64,000 nt of DNA from positions 28,578 to 92,577 of the forward strand of contig NZ_LRML01000017.1 in assembly GCF_001647285.1 (NCBI RefSeq), read 5' to 3'. Source of the DNA: Rufibacter roseus (GTDB taxonomy: Bacteria; Bacteroidota; Bacteroidia; Cytophagales; Hymenobacteraceae). The notes beneath the pieces are model-generated. The model did not search any database. It was not told where the DNA came from and saw only the letters and a program-made list of their open reading frames with translations. A program made the position numbers and the translations under genes. How positions within the stretch are numbered: position 1 is the first letter of the stretch; the number at the start of each line of letters is the position of its first letter. Below are positions 1 to 9,201 of this stretch, in pieces.

Positions 1-199
1 CCAGGTTGCCTTTAGCGGTGTACTTGTACACATCTTCTTTGTTGGCGGCAATCTCTTTACAGGGTTCGGCTACGCCCGGTGAATAGGCCAAAGCCAAGTC
101 TAGCTGTGTACTGACAAGCTTAGTGGGTACTACCTCAATTTTGCCGGGTTGGCCTTGGCTGTGGTAGTTGAGCGCGTCTTGCTTGTTTATTTTGATCAT
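1..199 (-). CDS. maeB: NADP-type malic enzyme, N-terminal fragment
   Basis: The first 66 codons of a minus-strand gene that leaves the window at its left edge. The visible protein begins [16 protein letters not shown] and contains [12 protein letters not shown], the conserved N-terminal block of the large bacterial malic enzymes (oxidative decarboxylation of malate to pyruvate, making NAD(P)H in the cytosol). The start ATG (197-199) is preceded by AGGAGA, one of the few Shine-Dalgarno-like sites in the window. The catalytic domain and the usual C-terminal phosphotransacetylase-like domain lie outside, so full length cannot be checked. Family call is from recognition of the N-terminal block. 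Confidence 0.85.
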   Translation of the reverse strand, partial: MIKINKQDALNYHSQGQPGKIEVVPTKLVSTQLDLALAYSPGVAEPCKEIAANKEDVYKYTAKGNL

Positions 200-319
200 A
201 GTCTCTCTTCTCCTGTGGTTGTCACTTTTGCGGCTGCTTAACAGAGCGGCCGGCAAGTTAAGTTTACAAAATGATAAGATTTTTCCGATTCAGCAAAGAT
301 ACTGTAACCGAAATTGCCT

Positions 320-348
320 CTGTTTTGGGCTTGTTTTGCCCAAAACAG
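320..348. repeat. Dispersed intergenic palindrome, copy 1
   Basis: Perfect 11-bp inverted repeat CTGTTTTGGGC / GCCCAAAACAG around TTGTTTT. It is the shortest member of the ~40-bp palindrome family scattered through the window, and lies beyond the terminator of the transglycosylase gene. Confidence 0.7.
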
Positions 349-360
349 CTCTAAAAGGCC

Positions 361-400
361 TTAAAAATAAAAAGCACCTCAAGCCTGAACCTGAGATGCT
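361..400 (-). terminator. Intrinsic terminator of the tatA-gatA-transglycosylase operon
   Basis: On the minus strand AGCATCTC pairs with GAGGTGCT (one G-T pair) and is followed by a T-rich tail, 22 bp beyond the stop of the transglycosylase gene. Confidence 0.7.
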
Positions 401-421
401 ATGTTCTTTGGAAGGGGTATA

Positions 422-1984
422 TCAGCCTACAATTAGTTTCATGCCAGGCTTCAAATCATCTCCCTTTAATTTATTTTTCTTTTTTAGTTGGTCTACGCTA
501 ATGTTGTTGTAACGCCTTGAAATGTTCCATAACGTATCACCAGGTTGTACATGATGAATGGTTTGTGGATTCTCAATTTCGGCTCTTTTAGTAGGTGCTT
601 TCTTAGAAGTCTTACTAGTTGCTGCTGTAGAAGCGGCAGCTCCGTCAGTTGGCTGGTTATCGGCATTAGGTCCAGCTTGCTTGGCAGAACCGGCAGGCTC
701 ATCGGCAGAGGCCAGCAAAGTGTTTTCTGCCGCAGGCTCTGTAGTTTGTTTGCTGTCTTCCTTCTCTTTGTTAGCTGGGTTCATGACAAGCAGTTTCTGG
801 TTAGCCATGATTGTAGAGCCAGTTATTTGGTTCCAAGCTTTCAGCTCTTCAACTGTTACATCATTTTCACGAGCTATCTTGATGAGAGAATCACCACGGC
901 GCACGACATAGGTAGCTTTGTCAGAATCTTCAGAATGGACAGTAGCCTTAGCTTTGGCTACCATGGTGGAAGAGGCCGGAGCCGTAATTCTTACTGGAGC
1001 CACGTAGCGGGCTGAGTCTAAGATAGCCATGTGGTTCTGTGCCAGGAACGGGTATGAATCAGCGGGTATGCGCAACGGGAAATTCTTTACCTCTTCCGGC
1101 AGGTACTTATGCTTTACCGCCGGATTAAGATCTGCAATATATTCTTCTGAAAGGTTCAGCTGCAGGGCCAGACGTTTCAAGTCTAGCGGCTGGTTCACCA
1201 GAATAGTATCTACCGCAATTGGTTGGCGTAAAGTATCGGCTTTCAGATTGTGTTCTGGCGCATAGTTCATGGCGTACACAATGGCCGTAAAAGAGGGGAC
1301 GTAGCTGCGGGTCTCGCGGGGCAGGTACGGGTAAATTTCCCAGAACGTATTTTTTCCGCCGGAACGTTTTATGGCTTTCCGCACATTACCCGGACCGCAG
1401 TTATAGGCAGCCAGCGCCATTTCCCAGCTCCCGAACATGCGGTACAGCTGCTTCAGGAACAAACAGGCCGCCTCCGTTGATTTCTCCGGGTCCATGCGCT
1501 CGTCTAAATATGAGTTCTGTACTAGCCTGAAATCATTGGCGGTGGGTGTCATGAACTGCCATAAACCTACTGCCTTAGCCGAGGATACCGCTTTAGGAAG
1601 AAGCGCCGACTCCACCACAGCCAGGTACTTCAACTCATCAGGCATGTTGTGCTTGGCCAGGTGTTTCTCAAACATAGGAAAGTACACCGGCTGCCGACCC
1701 AATACCCTCCGGGTGTAGTTACGGTTCCGGATGGTGAAGTAATCGATCAGCCCTCTTACCTGCTTGTTAAACTCCAGCGGAATCTCATTCTCCAAACAGC
1801 TAAGGCGGTCCTGGATGAGTTCATCAGTTTCCACGGGAATGTATTCTACCGTATCAGTCAGTACCTTGGTGGTGTCTTTGACTTCAACGGTGGGTAAATC
1901 TTGCACGGTGGCTTGGCGGGCCTGCACAACAGTGCCCAGACCCAGCGTAAGAACAAGGCCAGTTAAGAGAGTAAAAATGCGCAT
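422..1984 (-). CDS. Lytic murein transglycosylase with two LysM domains (MltD-like)
   Basis: 520 aa. An N-terminal signal peptide (MRIFTLLTGLVLTLGLG, cleavage after VQA) sends it to the periplasm or outer membrane. An SLT domain spans about residues 100-250, with the catalytic Glu in YLAVVESALLP followed by AVGLWQFMTPTA. Two LysM peptidoglycan-binding repeats follow, near residues 357-405 (YVVRRGDSLIKIA) and 474-520 (HHVQPGDTLWNIS), separated by a Ser/Ala/Thr/Lys-rich linker. It should cut glycan strands non-hydrolytically to 1,6-anhydromuropeptides. The start ATG overlaps the gatA stop (TAATG), so it is translationally coupled as the last gene of a three-gene operon. Domain order matches MltD; exact orthology is not proven. 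Confidence 0.9.
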   Translation of the reverse strand: MRIFTLLTGLVLTLGLGTVVQARQATVQDLPTVEVKDTTKVLTDTVEYIPVETDELIQDRLSCLENEIPLEFNKQVRGLIDYFTIRNRNYTRRVLGRQPVYFPMFEKHLAKHNMPDELKYLAVVESALLPKAVSSAKAVGLWQFMTPTANDFRLVQNSYLDERMDPEKSTEAACLFLKQLYRMFGSWEMALAAYNCGPGNVRKAIKRSGGKNTFWEIYPYLPRETRSYVPSFTAIVYAMNYAPEHNLKADTLRQPIAVDTILVNQPLDLKRLALQLNLSEEYIADLNPAVKHKYLPEEVKNFPLRIPADSYPFLAQNHMAILDSARYVAPVRITAPASSTMVAKAKATVHSEDSDKATYVVRRGDSLIKIARENDVTVEELKAWNQITGSTIMANQKLLVMNPANKEKEDSKQTTEPAAENTLLASADEPAGSAKQAGPNADNQPTDGAAASTAATSKTSKKAPTKRAEIENPQTIHHVQPGDTLWNISRRYNNISVDQLKKKNKLKGDDLKPGMKLIVG

Positions 1985-3420
1985 TAGGCGATTACTTGTG
2001 TTTGATGGTCCATCATCTTTTTAGAGAAGGCGAACAATTGCTCTTCCCCAAATGCTTTTGTCATCAGTTGCACCCCAATTGGAAGCCCCGCAGAGTCATG
2101 CCCAATTGGTAACGAAATAGCCGGAACGCCTGCTAAATTTGCCTGTACCGTGTAGATATCTTCCAGGTACATGGCCAGCGGGTCTTTGGTGTTCTCGCCA
2201 ATTTTGAAAGCCGTGGTAGGCGTGGTAGGCAGAATCAGAAAATCGAACTGCTGTAAAAGCTCGTCTGTCTTCTCTTTGATTAGCCGCCGAACCTGCTGGG
2301 CTTTGGTATAATAAGCATCATAATAATCGGCGCTCAAAACGAAGGTACCCAGCATGATGCGGCGTTGTACTTCTTTCCCGAACCCTTCGGCGCGGGTCTT
2401 CTTGTACATAGACGTCAGGTCGGTGGCGTTTTCGCTCCGGTACCCGTACTTCACCCCATCGTAACGGCCTAAGTTAGAACTTGCTTCGGCAGTTGTCAAG
2501 ATGTAGTAGGTTGGTACAATGTAATCGAGGAAGTGGAAGTCAGCGGCCTCTACGCTATGCCCTTGCTCTTGCAGGCTGTCCAGCACGCCTTGCACCGCTT
2601 TTTTTACCTCAGGGTTCAGGCCGGGGCTCTCAAAAGAGTCACGGATGAAACCAATGCGGGCAGGGCGGTCAAAAGTAAGGTTCTGGCTGTAAGCAGGCAC
2701 CGGACGTTGGCTTACGGTAGCGTCAAAGTCATCGGCTCCGGCCATTACTTCTAACAACAAGGCAGCGTCTTCCACACTTTGCGTGATAACACCAATCTGG
2801 TCAAAAGAAGAGGCATAGGCAATAAGCCCATACCGTGAGATGCGGGAATAGGTAGGTTTCATGCCCACAACGCCGCAATATGCCGCCGGCTGACGCACCG
2901 ATCCACCTGTGTCAGAACCGATTGACGCCAGGCACAAATCGGCTTGGACGGCTACCGCCGAACCACCTGAAGAGCCGCCTGGTACGCGGGTATTGTCTGC
3001 CTCGTTCAAAGACGGGCCGAAGGCTGAGTTCTCATTAGAGCCGCCCATGGCAAACTCATCACAGTTCTGGCGCCCAATAATGATAGCGTCGGCAGCGCGC
3101 AGGCGCTGCACCGCTGTGGCAGTGTACAGTGATTTGAAGCCGTCCAGAATTTTGCTGGAAGCCTGCAACGCGTGACCTTCATAAGCCAACACGTCTTTAA
3201 TGCCAATGACCATACCCGCCAGTTTACCGGCGGTTCCGGCCTGTAATTTAGCGTCTACCTCATCGGCTTGCCGAAGGGCTTCTTCTTCAAACACTTCTAA
3301 AAACGCATTGAGGTGACGTTTCTCGGTTATGTTTTGCAGATAACGCTCCGTCAGCTGACGACAGGTAAGCGTACCTTGGCTTATCTCCTGGCGGATAGCG
3401 TCAAGGGATGTGTAGCGCAT
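1984..3420 (-). CDS. gatA: Glutamyl-tRNA(Gln) amidotransferase subunit A
   Basis: 478 aa, normal length for GatA. It has the amidase-signature core: the catalytic Lys in GMVIGIKDVL near residue 75, and the Gly/Ser-rich segment PGGSSGGSAVA followed by GSDTGGSVRQPA, which carries the cis-Ser and nucleophilic Ser. In the GatCAB complex it releases ammonia from glutamine to convert Glu-tRNA(Gln) to Gln-tRNA(Gln) in the cytosol. The stop overlaps the next gene by one base and the start lies 3 bp after the tatA stop. GatB and GatC are not in this window. A general amidase is the alternative, but the sequence fits GatA well. Confidence 0.93.
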   Translation of the reverse strand: MRYTSLDAIRQEISQGTLTCRQLTERYLQNITEKRHLNAFLEVFEEEALRQADEVDAKLQAGTAGKLAGMVIGIKDVLAYEGHALQASSKILDGFKSLYTATAVQRLRAADAIIIGRQNCDEFAMGGSNENSAFGPSLNEADNTRVPGGSSGGSAVAVQADLCLASIGSDTGGSVRQPAAYCGVVGMKPTYSRISRYGLIAYASSFDQIGVITQSVEDAALLLEVMAGADDFDATVSQRPVPAYSQNLTFDRPARIGFIRDSFESPGLNPEVKKAVQGVLDSLQEQGHSVEAADFHFLDYIVPTYYILTTAEASSNLGRYDGVKYGYRSENATDLTSMYKKTRAEGFGKEVQRRIMLGTFVLSADYYDAYYTKAQQVRRLIKEKTDELLQQFDFLILPTTPTTAFKIGENTKDPLAMYLEDIYTVQANLAGVPAISLPIGHDSAGLPIGVQLMTKAFGEEQLFAFSKKMMDHQTQVIA

Positions 3421-3423
3421 GAA

Positions 3424-3681
3424 TTAGGCGTTGGTGTTGTTGGTAGTATTGTTGGTTGTGGTTCTGTTAGCAGTATTGGACGGACGGTCTTCATTGGCCG
3501 CGTTCTCAATATCATGCTTTATTTCTTTGGTAGCGTCTTTAAACTCCCGTATACCTCTGCCCATGCCGCGCGCCAGTTCCGGTATTTTTTTAGCTCCAAA
3601 AAGAAGAACAACTATCAAGACTAAAGCTATAATCTCGCCGGTGCCCAGGTTTCCGATAAATAATAAAGTGTTTGACAACAT
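3424..3681 (-). CDS. tatA: Twin-arginine translocase subunit TatA
   Basis: 85 aa. One N-terminal membrane segment ([13 protein letters not shown]) is followed by the hinge and amphipathic helix [20 protein letters not shown] typical of TatA/E, then a Thr/Asn-rich tail (TTTNNTTNNTN) that is low-complexity. It forms the pore of the Sec-independent export system for folded proteins. First gene of the operon with gatA and the transglycosylase; this order is common in Cytophagales. TatB and TatC are not nearby. Confidence 0.9.
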   Translation of the reverse strand: MLSNTLLFIGNLGTGEIIALVLIVVLLFGAKKIPELARGMGRGIREFKDATKEIKHDIENAANEDRPSNTANRTTTNNTTNNTNA

Positions 3682-3706
3682 AGCTGTACAAGTAAAATGT
3701 TAAGTG

Positions 3707-3714
3707 CAAAATTA
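3707..3714 (-). promoter_or_regulatory. Probable -7 element for the tatA operon
   Basis: TAATTTTG (TAnnTTTG class) on the minus strand, 25 bp upstream of the tatA ATG. No clean TTG at the expected -33 spacing, so only the -7 half is supported. The rest of the 3682-4050 gap holds the divergent promoter at 4000 and no credible gene. Confidence 0.45.
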
Positions 3715-3999
3715 AGGTTTAATTCCCAAATACCTGAAACATTGGAGTAAGTGGTGGTTTAAATTTCATATTTAATGATAAAACAATGTTTATGGCTTGC
3801 TTACAGCGTTTCTAAAATAATGAATTAAACTCTACCTATTTCCATAGCAATATTGCTGCCCATGGGCGGGTACAGCTAAAACTGATATCATCTTAATGAA
3901 ACAAGCGTTGGGAGTAGATAGAACATTTGTAAGCCTGTAAGGTTCGTTTTAAAGCTGATTTTTGTAAAACAGGTCAAAAACACCTGGGGCTGAGATGTA

Positions 4000-4028
4000 T
4001 TGGGGCTGCGGTTTTTTATGTAGGTTTG
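4000..4028 (+). promoter_or_regulatory. Promoter for the split endonuclease-family gene
   Basis: TTG at 4000-4002, 18-bp spacer, TAGGTTTG at 4021-4028: a good Bacteroidota sigma-A promoter. Predicted start of transcription is about 4035, 15 nt before the GTG start codon. Confidence 0.6.
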
Positions 4029-4050
4029 TTTTGCGCTATATCTGAATTCT

Positions 4051-4566
4051 GTGCTGAGGAAAATTCTTTCTTTTTTTACCGCGCTAGCTACGGCCTGGCT
4101 TCTTCTGGGGGTGCTGTGCCAGTATGTGCCGCCCCATGTTTTCTGGCCTGCGGGTTTTGTAGCCATGTCGTTGCCCGGGGCGCTGCTCTTGAATTTGCTG
4201 CTCCTGTTTCTGTGGCTGTGGAAGAAACCCCTGTGGGCACTGTGGCCGCTGGGGCTAATTATTTTGTTCTGGGGGCAACACAACCGCTACTTCGCGCTTA
4301 GTGGCTCCAGCGAGGTGCCGCAGGAAACTACGGAGCAGCTGGTCAATGTGCTTAGTTATAATGTGCGGGTCTTTAATTCATACAAGCACCTGCACAAAGA
4401 TGACCCAGACTTGCCCGAGCGAGAGATGAAGTGGGTAGCCGAGCATCCAGCAGATATTCTGTGCCTGCAGGAATTCTACCATTACAAGGGAGAGGCGCCT
4501 TATAACAGCCGCAAACGCATAGGGAAAGACCAGGGACGGCAAGTTTTTGTAGACAACTTCTGGTGA
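4051..4566 (+). CDS. Endonuclease/exonuclease/phosphatase family membrane protein, N-terminal part (frameshifted)
   Basis: 171 codons from a GTG start. Three hydrophobic segments (roughly residues 7-27, 30-55, 60-76) precede the beginning of an EEP (DNase I-like) domain: VLSYNVRVFN and ILCLQEFYHY, where N and E are metal/catalytic positions of the fold. The frame ends at TGA (4564-4566) in the middle of the domain, and the rest of the same domain continues one base back at 4563. In relatives the two are a single protein of about 360 aa. Either a one-base deletion (GGG to GG at 4561-4563 would restore TTC TGG GTG AAT), a sequencing error, or -1 frameshifting/re-initiation at TGGTGA. Substrate unknown. 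Confidence 0.75.
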   Translation: MLRKILSFFTALATAWLLLGVLCQYVPPHVFWPAGFVAMSLPGALLLNLLLLFLWLWKKPLWALWPLGLIILFWGQHNRYFALSGSSEVPQETTEQLVNVLSYNVRVFNSYKHLHKDDPDLPEREMKWVAEHPADILCLQEFYHYKGEAPYNSRKRIGKDQGRQVFVDNFW

Positions 4567-5141
4567 ATCGGGTAGGGGCGGAGTTTGGGTTGGCTATTTT
4601 CTCCCGTTTTCCTATTGTCAACAAAGGCCGTGTAAAGTTTGATAGGCCCACTAAAAACCAAGTGATTTTTGTAGACGTGCGCATGCCCAACAAAGACACC
4701 CTGCGGGTATACAACATGCATTTAGAGTCAATGGCCATTGAAGAGAAAGAAGTAGGGGAGGCGGTGGAAAGTAAAATTGCCCTTGAAACCAAAGGCCGAA
4801 GCATTGCCCGTAGACTAAAAGGTGGCTTTGTAGCCAGAAGCCACCAGGTGAGAAAACTGCTAGAGCATATTGAAGCTAGTCCGTACCCGGTTTTGCTGTG
4901 TGGTGATTTAAATGATTTGCCAAGTTCCTATACCTACCAGACCCTGCGCAGTCAACTAGAGAATGCCTTTGAGGAAGGTGGCAACGGCTTTGGGTTTACT
5001 TATAATGGCAAGCTCCCTATTCGGATAGACAATCAATTTTACAGCCCTGAACTGGAGCTGCTAAGTTTTGAGGTGTTGGATCAAATAAAATTCTCAGACC
5101 ATTTCCCGTTGCAGGCTACGTATGTTCTGGAGCAGGACTAA
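4563..5141 (+). CDS. Endonuclease/exonuclease/phosphatase family protein, C-terminal part
   Basis: 192 codons if started at GTG 4563, which overlaps the preceding stop (GTGA). It completes the EEP domain begun at 4051: GLAIFSRFPIVN, YNMHLES, LLCGDLNDLPSS (Asp and Asn of the active site) and the terminal KFSDHFPLQA, whose SDH motif carries the catalytic Asp-His. On its own it lacks the N-terminal strand with the metal-binding Glu and should be inactive. Best read as the second half of one membrane-anchored EEP hydrolase; independent translation is possible through coupling. Confidence 0.75.
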   Translation: MNRVGAEFGLAIFSRFPIVNKGRVKFDRPTKNQVIFVDVRMPNKDTLRVYNMHLESMAIEEKEVGEAVESKIALETKGRSIARRLKGGFVARSHQVRKLLEHIEASPYPVLLCGDLNDLPSSYTYQTLRSQLENAFEEGGNGFGFTYNGKLPIRIDNQFYSPELELLSFEVLDQIKFSDHFPLQATYVLEQD

Positions 5142-5162
5142 ATCAGACTTAGATAACTGCTT

Positions 5163-5202
5163 CTGTTTTAGAACTGATTTTCAGAAAATAAACCGAAAAC
5201 GC
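5163..5202. repeat. Dispersed palindrome, copy 2
   Basis: CTGTTTTAGAACTGATTTTC followed by AGAAAATAAACCGAAAACGC; reverse orientation (central TTTTCAGAAAA). Lies 22 bp past the EEP stop. Stem is degenerate. Confidence 0.6.
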
Positions 5203-5284
5203 ACCTTCTCGCCAGTAATGCAAATAAAAAGCCTACTGCCTTGGTAGTATACCGTACTTCTGCAACAAGTACCGTTTTGTTTTA

Positions 5285-5292
5285 TAATTTTG
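5285..5292 (+). promoter_or_regulatory. -7 element of cysS, giving a leaderless mRNA
   Basis: TAATTTTG ends exactly 4 nt before the cysS ATG, so transcription should begin at or next to the start codon. The -33 TTG is not clear. Confidence 0.5.
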
Positions 5293-5296
5293 CCGC

Positions 5297-6787
5297 ATGA
5301 ATCACCCACTGTCTTTATATAATACGCTCACCCGTACCAAAGAAAAATTTGAGCCCTTGCAGCCGCCCTTTGTGGGCTTGTATGTCTGCGGGCCAACCGT
5401 ATATGGGCATGCTCACCTAGGCCACGCCCGCCCTTATATCACCTTTGACGTACTCCGCCGGTACCTGCAGCACGTGGGTTATAAAGTGCGTTATGTGCGC
5501 AACATAACTGATGTGGGGCACCTGCAAAACGATGCCGACCACGGCGAAGACAAAATCCAGAAGCTGGCCAAGGCGTCTCAGTTGGAGCCGATGGAGGTGG
5601 TGCAGCAGTTCACCAACAGCTTTCACCAAGACATGGCCAGGCTGAATGTGACGCCGCCAGATATTGAGCCCCGCGCCTCAGGCCACATCATTGAACAGAT
5701 TGAGATGATCCAGGAGATCTTGGACAATGGCCTAGCTTACGAGTCTAATGGTTCAGTATATTTTGATGTACCTGCTTATAACCAAGGCCACAATTACGGC
5801 AAGCTGTCTGGCAGAGTCATTGAAGATTTGCTGGCCAATACCCGCGAGCTGGAAGGGCAGGAGGAAAAGCGTTCGCCATTGGATTTTGCCCTTTGGAAAA
5901 AAGCCTCGCCAACGCACATTATGCGTTGGAGCTCACCTTGGTCTGAAGGTTTTCCGGGCTGGCACTTAGAGTGCTCGGCCATGAGCCGAAAGTACTTAGG
6001 CCAGCAGTTTGACATTCACGGCGGTGGTTTAGATTTGATGTTCCCGCACCACGAGTGCGAGATTGCCCAAAGCCAGGCCAGTCACAACCATACCGATGCC
6101 GCCCGTTTCTGGGTGCACAACAACCTTATTACCATCAACGGCAAGAAGATGGGTAAGTCGCTAGGCAATTTTATCACCTTAGGTGAGTTATTTACAGGAA
6201 AACATGAGCTGCTGCAGCAGGCTTATTCGCCTATGACCGTGCGCTTCTTCATTCTGCAGGCGCACTACCGCAGCACTCTTGACTTCAGTAATGAAGGGCT
6301 GCAGGCGGCGCGCAAAGGCTACCTGAAAGTGATGAACGGCCTCCGTATTTTAGACCAGCTGCAATACCCAACCGGTGCTACTGCGGTAGACGCCAAAGCC
6401 GAAGAGGAAATAAAGAAGCTGACCGCAGAGTTATTTGCCCCGTTAGCCGATGATCTGAATACTGCCAAAGCAATTGCCAATCTGTTCAACCTGCTCAAGA
6501 AAATTAACAGCATGCACACCGGCGGCTTTAAGCTGGAGACTATTTCAGAAGAAACCTTTAAGCAGATGCGGACTGAGTTCCGTACTTTGGTGCAAGGCGT
6601 GCTTGGGCTGAAAGAAGAACAAACCACCGATGCCCAAGCGCTGCTAAACGTGGTTCTCGGGTTCTACAAAGAAGCCAAAGAGGTCAAAGACTACGCCAAA
6701 GTAGATGTTATTCGGGCGCAGTTAAAAGGCCAAGGCATCGTGATAAAAGATATGAAAACCGGAATAGACTGGGCTTATGAAGAATAA
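5297..6787 (+). CDS. cysS: Cysteinyl-tRNA synthetase
   Basis: 496 aa, normal length. Class I synthetase that charges tRNA(Cys). The N-terminal [14 protein letters not shown] is standard for the family; [18 protein letters not shown] holds the first zinc Cys and the HIGH motif; [10 protein letters not shown] and [10 protein letters not shown] supply further zinc ligands; the KMSKS loop reads [10 protein letters not shown]. The C-terminal helical anticodon-binding part is complete. The last 11 bp overlap the start of the following peptidase gene, implying co-transcription. A TAnnTTTG box sits 4 nt upstream. Confidence 0.97.
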   Translation: MNHPLSLYNTLTRTKEKFEPLQPPFVGLYVCGPTVYGHAHLGHARPYITFDVLRRYLQHVGYKVRYVRNITDVGHLQNDADHGEDKIQKLAKASQLEPMEVVQQFTNSFHQDMARLNVTPPDIEPRASGHIIEQIEMIQEILDNGLAYESNGSVYFDVPAYNQGHNYGKLSGRVIEDLLANTRELEGQEEKRSPLDFALWKKASPTHIMRWSSPWSEGFPGWHLECSAMSRKYLGQQFDIHGGGLDLMFPHHECEIAQSQASHNHTDAARFWVHNNLITINGKKMGKSLGNFITLGELFTGKHELLQQAYSPMTVRFFILQAHYRSTLDFSNEGLQAARKGYLKVMNGLRILDQLQYPTGATAVDAKAEEEIKKLTAELFAPLADDLNTAKAIANLFNLLKKINSMHTGGFKLETISEETFKQMRTEFRTLVQGVLGLKEEQTTDAQALLNVVLGFYKEAKEVKDYAKVDVIRAQLKGQGIVIKDMKTGIDWAYEE

Positions 6788-7793
6788 CATGTTATCTCTG
6801 GTCTGCGGATGGCTATTGATAGTGGGTCTTTCGGCCTGCGATAAAAATGGAAAGACAGAAACGTCTACCACAGCGCCATCTGCCGCCACCGAGGCTCCGG
6901 CCGTAAACGTGCCCTCCTTTAACGCTGACTCTGCCTTCCAGTTTGTGGTGAAGCAGGTAGAGTTCGGCCCTAGGGTACCCAACACCCAGGCCCACCGCGC
7001 TGCCGGCGATTACCTGATAGAAAAGCTAAAGAGCTACGGCGGAAATGTATTGGTGCAGAGCTTTAAGGCGAAGGCGTACAACGGTACCATGCTCAACCTG
7101 CGCAACATCATGGGGCAGTTCAACCCCAAAGCCAGCAAGCGTATACTGCTAGCTGCCCACTGGGACACCCGCCACGTAGCCGATAAAGACGAGCAAAACC
7201 CGAATCAACCAATAGACGGCGCCAACGACGGCGCCAGCGGGGTGGCGGTATTGCTGGAGATTGCCCGCCAGCTGCAAGCGGACCCACTACAGGGTGATGT
7301 AGGAGTAGATATTATGTTCTTCGACGGTGAAGATTATGGCCAGCCAGACAGTAGTGAAGATCCTTACCAACCAGACAGCTGGTGCCTGGGGTCGCAGTAC
7401 TGGGGGCAAAACCTGATGCCGCAAGGCTACCGCGCCAACTACGGCATCTTGCTGGATATGGTAGGTGCAAAGAACTCACGCTTCTTTAGAGAAGAAACCA
7501 GCCGCATGTACGCACGTGATGTAGTAGATAAGGTGTGGCGTGCCGCCAATCAGCTGGGGTACTCAGACTATTTTGTGCCGCAAAACAGCCCTGGCATTAC
7601 CGATGACCACACCTACGTCATTCAGCACACCAACATCCGCATGATTGACATCATTGCCCATGACCCTTCCAGCCCAGATGGCTATTTCGGACCGTACCAT
7701 CACCGGCACACAGATAATATAGACATTATTGACAAGAACACCTTAAAAGCCGTAGGCCAAACCGTGCTGCGGGTGGTGTATTCAGAGCAGTAA
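6777..7793 (+). CDS. M28-family metallopeptidase lipoprotein (glutaminyl cyclase-like)
   Basis: 338 aa. The N-terminus has a lipoprotein signal, with lipobox VGLSAC, so it is likely anchored in a membrane facing the periplasm. The M28 zinc motifs are in order: [19 protein letters not shown] (bridging Asp), FFDGEDYG (catalytic and ligand Glu/Asp) and DDHTYVIQH. Spacing and the WCLGSQYWG segment resemble the bacterial glutaminyl-peptide cyclotransferase / aminopeptidase branch, so N-terminal pyroglutamate formation is as likely as aminopeptidase action. It starts inside the 3' end of cysS (11-bp overlap) and ends just before a hairpin terminator. Confidence 0.88.
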   Translation: MKNNMLSLVCGWLLIVGLSACDKNGKTETSTTAPSAATEAPAVNVPSFNADSAFQFVVKQVEFGPRVPNTQAHRAAGDYLIEKLKSYGGNVLVQSFKAKAYNGTMLNLRNIMGQFNPKASKRILLAAHWDTRHVADKDEQNPNQPIDGANDGASGVAVLLEIARQLQADPLQGDVGVDIMFFDGEDYGQPDSSEDPYQPDSWCLGSQYWGQNLMPQGYRANYGILLDMVGAKNSRFFREETSRMYARDVVDKVWRAANQLGYSDYFVPQNSPGITDDHTYVIQHTNIRMIDIIAHDPSSPDGYFGPYHHRHTDNIDIIDKNTLKAVGQTVLRVVYSEQ

Positions 7794-7810
7794 ACTTTGA
7801 GCTAACGAAT

Positions 7811-7858
7811 CTGTTTTAGAGCCGTTTTCTGGAAATCAGCCGGAAAACGGCTTTTTAA
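7811..7858 (+). terminator. Palindrome copy 3 acting as a forward terminator
   Basis: CTGTTTTAGAGCCG begins a family palindrome whose arms AGCCGTTTTC (7820-7829) and GAAAACGGCT (7843-7852) are followed by TTTTTAATTT, so this copy has the form of an intrinsic terminator for cysS and the peptidase. The minus-strand read has no T tail. Confidence 0.7.
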
Positions 7859-7874
7859 TTTGGAGGAAGGTTGG

Positions 7875-8780
7875 CTAAAATTTCAAATACTCCAGCGTCA
7901 CCTCTTTCACGTCTACTTTAAGCTTAGCCTCACGGCCTACTACCATGGCTAAGTTATGCGGCACGTGTCCCACAGGAAAATCAAAACAGATAGGGTAGCC
8001 ATAACCGGCGCAGTGTTCCAGTACAATCTCATTTACCGTCTTCCCAAATGGGATCTGGTTGTCCTTCATTTCGGTGAATTGGCCTATGATTAAACCCGCT
8101 AAATTGCGTAATCGGCCCATGCGGCGCATGTGCACCAGTACCCGGTCAATGTTGTAGTAGTATTCGCCTACGTCTTCCAGAAACAAGATCTTGCCGTCAT
8201 AGTCAATGTCTGAAGGCGTGTTGACAATGGTGTCCAGAAGAATTAAGTTACCGCCCACTACCAGTCCTTGGGCTATGCCAATTTGGTTGTAGGTATGGCT
8301 AGGGATGCTGTAGGAGAGCGTTTCGCCAAACAGCGCGCGGCGCAGGCTCTCGTCAGCTTCCTGTGTGTCTGGCTGCGCCATGAGTTTGGGCATAGTGGCG
8401 TGCAAACATTCAATGCCCATGCGGTGCAGGTGACAAAGAAGCGCGGTAACATCGCTAAAGCCCACCACCCACTTAGGCTGAGTATAGAATCCGGCAAAGT
8501 CAATCTGATCTAGAATGCGGGTAGTACCGTAGCCGCCTCGGGCTGAAATAACAGCTTTTATTTCCGGATCATCCAGCATGCGCTGAAAATCAGCGGTCCT
8601 TACCTCGTCAGAACCACCCATTTGATTATACTCCGCGCCCACACTTTCCCCAAGAACTACACGCAAGCCCCAACTCTCCAGCAGCTTGATACCAGGCTGA
8701 ATATCTTGTAAAGCAATTTTATTAGCCAGGCAAACAATGCCTACGGTATCTCCTTTTTGTAAAGCGGCGGGTATGGTCAC
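7875..8780 (-). CDS. S66-family LD-carboxypeptidase (LdcA-like)
   Basis: 301 aa, normal length. S66 serine peptidases remove the terminal D-Ala from tetrapeptides in recycled cell wall. Visible motifs: ARGGYGTTRILD in the N-terminal lobe, GFSDVTALL (nucleophilic Ser), FLEDVGEYYYNIDR (catalytic Glu) and FPVGHVPHNLAM (catalytic His). No signal peptide, consistent with a cytosolic recycling enzyme. It is a monocistronic minus gene converging on the M28 gene. Microcin-self-immunity MccF proteins share the fold and are the alternative. Confidence 0.9.
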   Translation of the reverse strand: MTIPAALQKGDTVGIVCLANKIALQDIQPGIKLLESWGLRVVLGESVGAEYNQMGGSDEVRTADFQRMLDDPEIKAVISARGGYGTTRILDQIDFAGFYTQPKWVVGFSDVTALLCHLHRMGIECLHATMPKLMAQPDTQEADESLRRALFGETLSYSIPSHTYNQIGIAQGLVVGGNLILLDTIVNTPSDIDYDGKILFLEDVGEYYYNIDRVLVHMRRMGRLRNLAGLIIGQFTEMKDNQIPFGKTVNEIVLEHCAGYGYPICFDFPVGHVPHNLAMVVGREAKLKVDVKEVTLEYLKF

Positions 8781-9201
8781 GGGTAAAAATGTTTGTAGAG
8801 GTTCACAAAATAGGTAAAAAATTAATGTTAAGGGTCATCAACCTGAGGTGGCGCTGCCAATAGTATGCTTACATTTATTTTGCACACTGCAAAATGCCAC
8901 AAAAAAGCCTGTTTCATCGCTTTTCTCGCCCCGTACCGGTGCTTGTCCCTTCAGCAACCGCTTCCGCAGACCTTTCTCTGATGTCTTTTGACACTAAATA
9001 AAATATTAAAGCAAGCACTTACTGGAGGATTAATTTTGGATATGACGAAGTTGTTATTGCAAAATACTTACAATTAGGTATTGGACTAGGTAATTCAGTT
9101 ATAGATTTTTACAATTCAATCCAGTACTAGTATTCCAGAATATCTGGATCTACAGCAAAGCCACAGAATTCTATAAACTATTAATTACTAAATAATACAC
9201 T
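8781..9201. other. 421-bp gap with a palindrome and a possible 35-codon ORF
   Basis: Holds a 19-bp perfect palindrome, ATTTTGCA-CAC-TGCAAAAT (8877-8895), whose right end runs into an ATG (8894) opening a 35-codon ORF (to 9001; MPQKSLFHRFSRPVPVLVPS...) with no recognised domain. A TAATTTTG box at 9031-9038 could be the -7 element of the gene at 9202 but lacks a good -33 partner. Nothing else stands out. Confidence 0.3.

Noticed and set aside
3888..4283. 131-codon minus-strand ORF upstream of and antisense to the EEP gene
   Set aside because: Composition and sequence show no domain or signal; it mirrors the GC-rich start of the EEP gene and covers the divergent promoters.
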